Of a stretch of DNA of 64,000 bases, positions 60,909 through 64,000 are shown piece after piece. A model generated the notes under the pieces. The model had not been told where the DNA came from and searched no databases. It worked only from the letters and a program-made list of their open reading frames with translations. This stretch comes from Candidatus Eiseniibacteriota bacterium (GTDB lineage Bacteria > Orphanbacterota > Orphanbacteria > Orphanbacterales > Orphanbacteraceae), in NCBI GenBank assembly GCA_029262235.1, contig JAJCZU010000004.1, positions 434,001-498,000 of the forward strand, given 5' to 3'. Within the stretch, counting starts at the first letter, position 1, and each line of letters starts with the position of its first letter. A program made the translations under genes and the position numbers.

Positions 60909-63494
60909 ATGGACAACCGCGACCGCGTCGACGAACTGTTCAAGCAGGCCCTCGAGATGTCGGGGGCCGAGCGCGGCGCTTTCCTCGACAGGGAGTGCGG
61001 CGACGACCACGACCTGCGCGACCATGTCGAACGCCTCGTCACGGGAGCGGAGTCCGATTCCTGGCTTCAGACCGGCGGCGGTATCGGCGAATCGCTCTTC
61101 GAAGGGGGCGACACGCTCGCAAGCGGGTCGTCGGTCGGTCACGGGGAAGCGACCCACGGGCGCTATCGCCTGATCGGCAAGGTCGGGGAAGGCGGGATGG
61201 GCGAAGTGTACGAGGCGGTTCAGGAAGAACCGCTCCGTCGCCGGGTCGCCATCAAGCTGATCAAACCGGGCATGCAGAGCAAGAAAGTCGTGGCCCGCTT
61301 CAAAGCCGAGCGCCAGGCCATCGGCCTCATGACCCATCCCAACATCGCCAAAGTCTTCGACGCGGGCGTGACCGCCGACGGGCGCCCGTTCTTCGTCATG
61401 GAGTTCGTGCCGGGCCTGGCGATTACCGAATACTGCGACCGCCACCGTCTCGATATCGACCAGCGGCTCGCCCTCTTTCTCGCCGTCTGCGCGGGCGTCC
61501 AGCACGCGCACCAGAAAGCGATCATTCACCGCGACCTGAAGCCTTCGAACATCCTCGTTTCGATCGAGGACGGGAAGCCGGTGCCGCGCATTATCGACTT
61601 CGGAGTCGCGAAAGCGATTGCGCAGCCGCTCACCGAGGAGACGCTCTACACGCAGGCCGGCCAGATCGTGGGCTCACCCGCCTACATGAGTCCCGAGCAG
61701 GCCGAGTTCACGGCCATCGGCATCGACACGCGCTCGGACATCTATTCTCTCGGCACGATCCTCTACGAAATGCTGACCGGCATGCATCCGCTGGACATGA
61801 TCGAACGCATGAAAGACGGCGTGCAGGACGGGCTCCGCGCCCTTCGTGAATCGGAACCGGTGCCTCCGAGCGCGCGCGTGGCGAGCATCGCAGGCGGAGG
61901 GGCGGAAGAGGCCGAACGGCGGGGCTCCACACCGGCCGCGCTTGCAGGGCGGCTGCGGGGCGACCTCGACTGGATCACGATCAAGGCGCTGCAGAAGGAT
62001 CCGGCGCGCCGCTACGACTCGGCGTCCGACTTCGCGAAGGATATCGAGCGCCATCTTCAGGACGAGCCGGTGCTTGCCGGGCCGCCGAGCGCGCTTTATC
62101 GATTCGGCAAGTTCGCGAGACGGCATCGCGTGGGACTCGCGGTGGCCGGCGCGATCGGACTCGGCGTGCTGATCGGAGCCGCCGGCCTGACGTACGCTCT
62201 CTTCGAATCGGATCGCCAGCGCGCCGAAGCGCAGAAAGCGCGCGACGAGTCGGAGGCGGTTACGAGTTTTCTGCAGCAGATGCTGGCCGCCGCCAACCCG
62301 GACGAATACGGTCCCGCGGTCAGCGTGCGAGACATTCTCGACGACGCGGCCGTCAACGTGGAAGAGCAGTTCCGCGACCGCCCCATGATCCAGGCGCGCC
62401 TTCGCAACACAATTGGAAACTCGTATCGTACGCTTGGCGATTACGAAAAGGCGGAGACGCATCTCGAGCAGGCGGTCGAGACACAGAAACGACTGCTCGG
62501 CCCGGATCACATCAACACGCTGCATTCGATGGTCGGCCTCGCCCTTTACTATCAGTATGTGGCGCGGTATGAAGAGTCCGAATCGCTGTACGTCTCCGCG
62601 CTCCGGCAGTTTCGCTCCCGGAACGAGCCCGACAACGTCGCGATGTACGAGCTGATCGGGCACCTGGCACGGCTTTATCAGGTTGCGGGGCGCCTCGACG
62701 AATCAGAAACGCTGTACGAGGAGGCTGTCGGTGAGCTGAACAGAATCGCCGGCCCCGACGACAAGATGAGCCTCAGCGTCGTGAACAACTACTCGCTCCT
62801 GTTTCTGAACCAGGGACGCTTCGATCAAGCGGAGCCGATGCTTCGTGATCAGATCGAGCGGCATGAACGCGTGCACGGACCCGAACACCCGACAACTCTG
62901 AACGTGAAAAGCAATCTCGCGCTCACGCTGCAGTACACGGATCGCTTCGCCGAAGCCGAGTCCGTCTACACGAGCATTCTCGGCCCGCAGCGCGAGATTC
63001 TGGGGCGCGATCATCAGAACACGCTCTCGACGTTCAACAATCTCGCGCTCGTATACAAATCGCTCGGTCGTTATGAAGACGCCGAAGCGATGAGTGCCGA
63101 AGTGCTCGATATTCAGCGGCGGCTCGTCGGCGAGAACCATCCGCGCACGATCATTTCGCTCGGGAATCTGGGCGATCTGCTGACTGAAGCGAGCCGGCCT
63201 GCCGAAGGCGAACCGTATCTGCGCGAAGCGGTTTCGCGTGCGCGCGCCGTGCTGCCCGAAGGTCACGCGATCCGCGGCGCTTCCATTCGCAAGCTGGGGG
63301 TATGTCTGACGGCGCTCGCGCGTTATGACGAAGCGGAGAAGACGTTGCTGGAAGCGTACGAGAGCCTCCGCGCCGGGCTCGGGCCCGACCACCAGCGAAC
63401 GCAGCACGCCGTCCGCGATCTCGTGGCGCTCTATCGCGCGTCGGGAAGAGACGAAGAGGCGGCCGACTGGTTCGCGAAGGTACCGGCGAGCTAG
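60909..63494 (+). CDS. Membrane Ser/Thr protein kinase with TPR array
   Basis: A 861-residue protein. The leader (RVDELFKQALEMSGAERGAFL) is the type normally found in kinases next to ECF sigma genes, but no sigma gene is adjacent here. The kinase domain (about 86-370) has GEGGMGEVY, VAIK K116, HRDLKPSN D209 and DFG D230. A membrane helix lies near 408-430. TPRs of the LGPDHxNTL type follow (LGRYEDAEAMSAEVLDIQ, HPRTIISLGNLGDLL). Its TAG shares the palindrome CTAG with the convergent sulfatase stop. Confidence 0.92.
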   Translation: MDNRDRVDELFKQALEMSGAERGAFLDRECGDDHDLRDHVERLVTGAESDSWLQTGGGIGESLFEGGDTLASGSSVGHGEATHGRYRLIGKVGEGGMGEVYEAVQEEPLRRRVAIKLIKPGMQSKKVVARFKAERQAIGLMTHPNIAKVFDAGVTADGRPFFVMEFVPGLAITEYCDRHRLDIDQRLALFLAVCAGVQHAHQKAIIHRDLKPSNILVSIEDGKPVPRIIDFGVAKAIAQPLTEETLYTQAGQIVGSPAYMSPEQAEFTAIGIDTRSDIYSLGTILYEMLTGMHPLDMIERMKDGVQDGLRALRESEPVPPSARVASIAGGGAEEAERRGSTPAALAGRLRGDLDWITIKALQKDPARRYDSASDFAKDIERHLQDEPVLAGPPSALYRFGKFARRHRVGLAVAGAIGLGVLIGAAGLTYALFESDRQRAEAQKARDESEAVTSFLQQMLAAANPDEYGPAVSVRDILDDAAVNVEEQFRDRPMIQARLRNTIGNSYRTLGDYEKAETHLEQAVETQKRLLGPDHINTLHSMVGLALYYQYVARYEESESLYVSALRQFRSRNEPDNVAMYELIGHLARLYQVAGRLDESETLYEEAVGELNRIAGPDDKMSLSVVNNYSLLFLNQGRFDQAEPMLRDQIERHERVHGPEHPTTLNVKSNLALTLQYTDRFAEAESVYTSILGPQREILGRDHQNTLSTFNNLALVYKSLGRYEDAEAMSAEVLDIQRRLVGENHPRTIISLGNLGDLLTEASRPAEGEPYLREAVSRARAVLPEGHAIRGASIRKLGVCLTALARYDEAEKTLLEAYESLRAGLGPDHQRTQHAVRDLVALYRASGRDEEAADWFAKVPAS

Positions 63495-64000
63495 TCGAGA
63501 TACCCGAACGCCTTCAGCTCGCGCACCGTTTCCGGATCGAGCGCGGGGGCGTCGACATCCCGCCCCGCTTCCTCGCCCCGTTCCGTGAGCACATGAGCCT
63601 CCCACGCTTCGAGCAGAGAGAGCAGGGAGTCCGCCACACCGGTTTCGACGTGCCAGAGATCGCGCTGTTCGTACGGATCCGCATCGTGACGATAGAGTTC
63701 GTGCGTCCCCTTCTTGCGATCGACGACCAGATGATACCGGTCGTCGAGAACGGAGAGCCGCCGCCCCACGGTCTTGTGCTCGAACTCGCTGAAAACGTAC
63801 GGCCGGTACGCGTCGTTTTCACCGCGGATCAGGGGCAGAAGCGAACGTCCGGACATCGGCGCCGGGTTCGTGAGCCCGCAAACGTCGAGCACGGTCGGGA
63901 GCAGGTCGATGAGGCCCACCGATCGCGGGAACCGTGAGCCCGCCGCTTCACCGCCGGGGAGGCGGATCATGAGCGGCACGTGCGTGATCGTGCGATACAG
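63491..64000 (-). CDS. Partial sulfatase/phosphatase-type enzyme (C-terminal part)
   Basis: The frame is open to the window edge; about 169 C-terminal residues are visible. The sequence THVPLMIRLPGG followed by VGLIDLLPTVLDVCGL, SGRSLLPLIRG and LYRHDADPYEQRDLWH, ending LKAFGYLD, is typical of the C-terminal half of type I sulfatases and related alkaline-phosphatase-superfamily enzymes. The catalytic Cys/Ser-x-Pro-x-Arg lies outside the window, so sulfatase and phosphatase cannot be told apart. Confidence 0.85.
   Translation of the reverse strand: MYRTITHVPLMIRLPGGEAAGSRFPRSVGLIDLLPTVLDVCGLTNPAPMSGRSLLPLIRGENDAYRPYVFSEFEHKTVGRRLSVLDDRYHLVVDRKKGTHELYRHDADPYEQRDLWHVETGVADSLLSLLEAWEAHVLTERGEEAGRDVDAPALDPETVRELKAFGYLD

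Overview
The window is about 64 kb of GC-rich bacterial DNA with roughly 40 genes, partial at both ends. No rRNA, tRNA, CRISPR array or transposase was recognised. The gene content fits a Gram-negative lineage around the FCB superphylum, Gemmatimonadota or 'Candidatus Eisenbacteria/Krumholzibacteriota'; this placement is inference. The reasons are TonB, TolC and RND envelope genes, four exported proteins with FlgD-like C-terminal sorting domains, many Ser/Thr kinases carrying TPR or TolB-like propeller domains, several ECF sigma factors and a reaction-centre-type diheme cytochrome.

Layout. 0-2.7 kb: a helical protein tail, a small ORF, and a secreted propeller protein (minus). 2.8-10.8 kb: three tandem paralogous receptor-like kinases. 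10.9 kb: a dyad-repeat element. 11.0-15.1 kb (minus): an operon of a DUF1521 self-cleaving protein, an LcrH/SycD-like TPR chaperone and a caspase-fold exported protein. 15.3-18.6 kb: an ECF sigma factor coupled to a kinase-TPR protein, followed by a second copy of the dyad element. 18.9-21.6 kb (minus): an outer-membrane protein, a GT4 glycosyltransferase and a conserved secreted protein. 21.8-23.9 kb: a two-component system. 23.9-26.8 kb (minus): an ECF sigma factor and a zinc-finger-kinase-TPR fusion. 27-30 kb: a large surface protein, a cytochrome-TPR protein and a tiny membrane peptide. 30.2-36.1 kb: a tripartite RND efflux operon. 36.2-45.7 kb: YceI, a flippase, a TonB receptor/binding protein/adenylate ligase operon, then a GT4/CapK-like pair. 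45.8-51.4 kb: a sorted phosphodiesterase-like protein and kinase-TPR facing an ECF sigma/anti-sigma pair. 51.6-64 kb: a small secreted protein, a CHAT-TPR protein, a subtilase, a gluzincin, an amidinotransferase-like enzyme, a seventh kinase and a partial sulfatase.

Two themes stand out. The first is signalling: seven Ser/Thr kinases, three ECF sigma factors, one anti-sigma factor and one histidine-kinase system. The second is regulated proteolysis at the envelope: a DUF1521 autocleavage domain, two caspase-fold proteins (one CHAT), a subtilase and a metallopeptidase. Several genes appear to be transcribed as leaderless mRNAs, with a -10 box 6 nt before the ATG. The most novel-looking structures are the DUF1521/chaperone/caspase operon and the two inverted-repeat-bounded arrays of 16-bp dyads at convergent gene ends.
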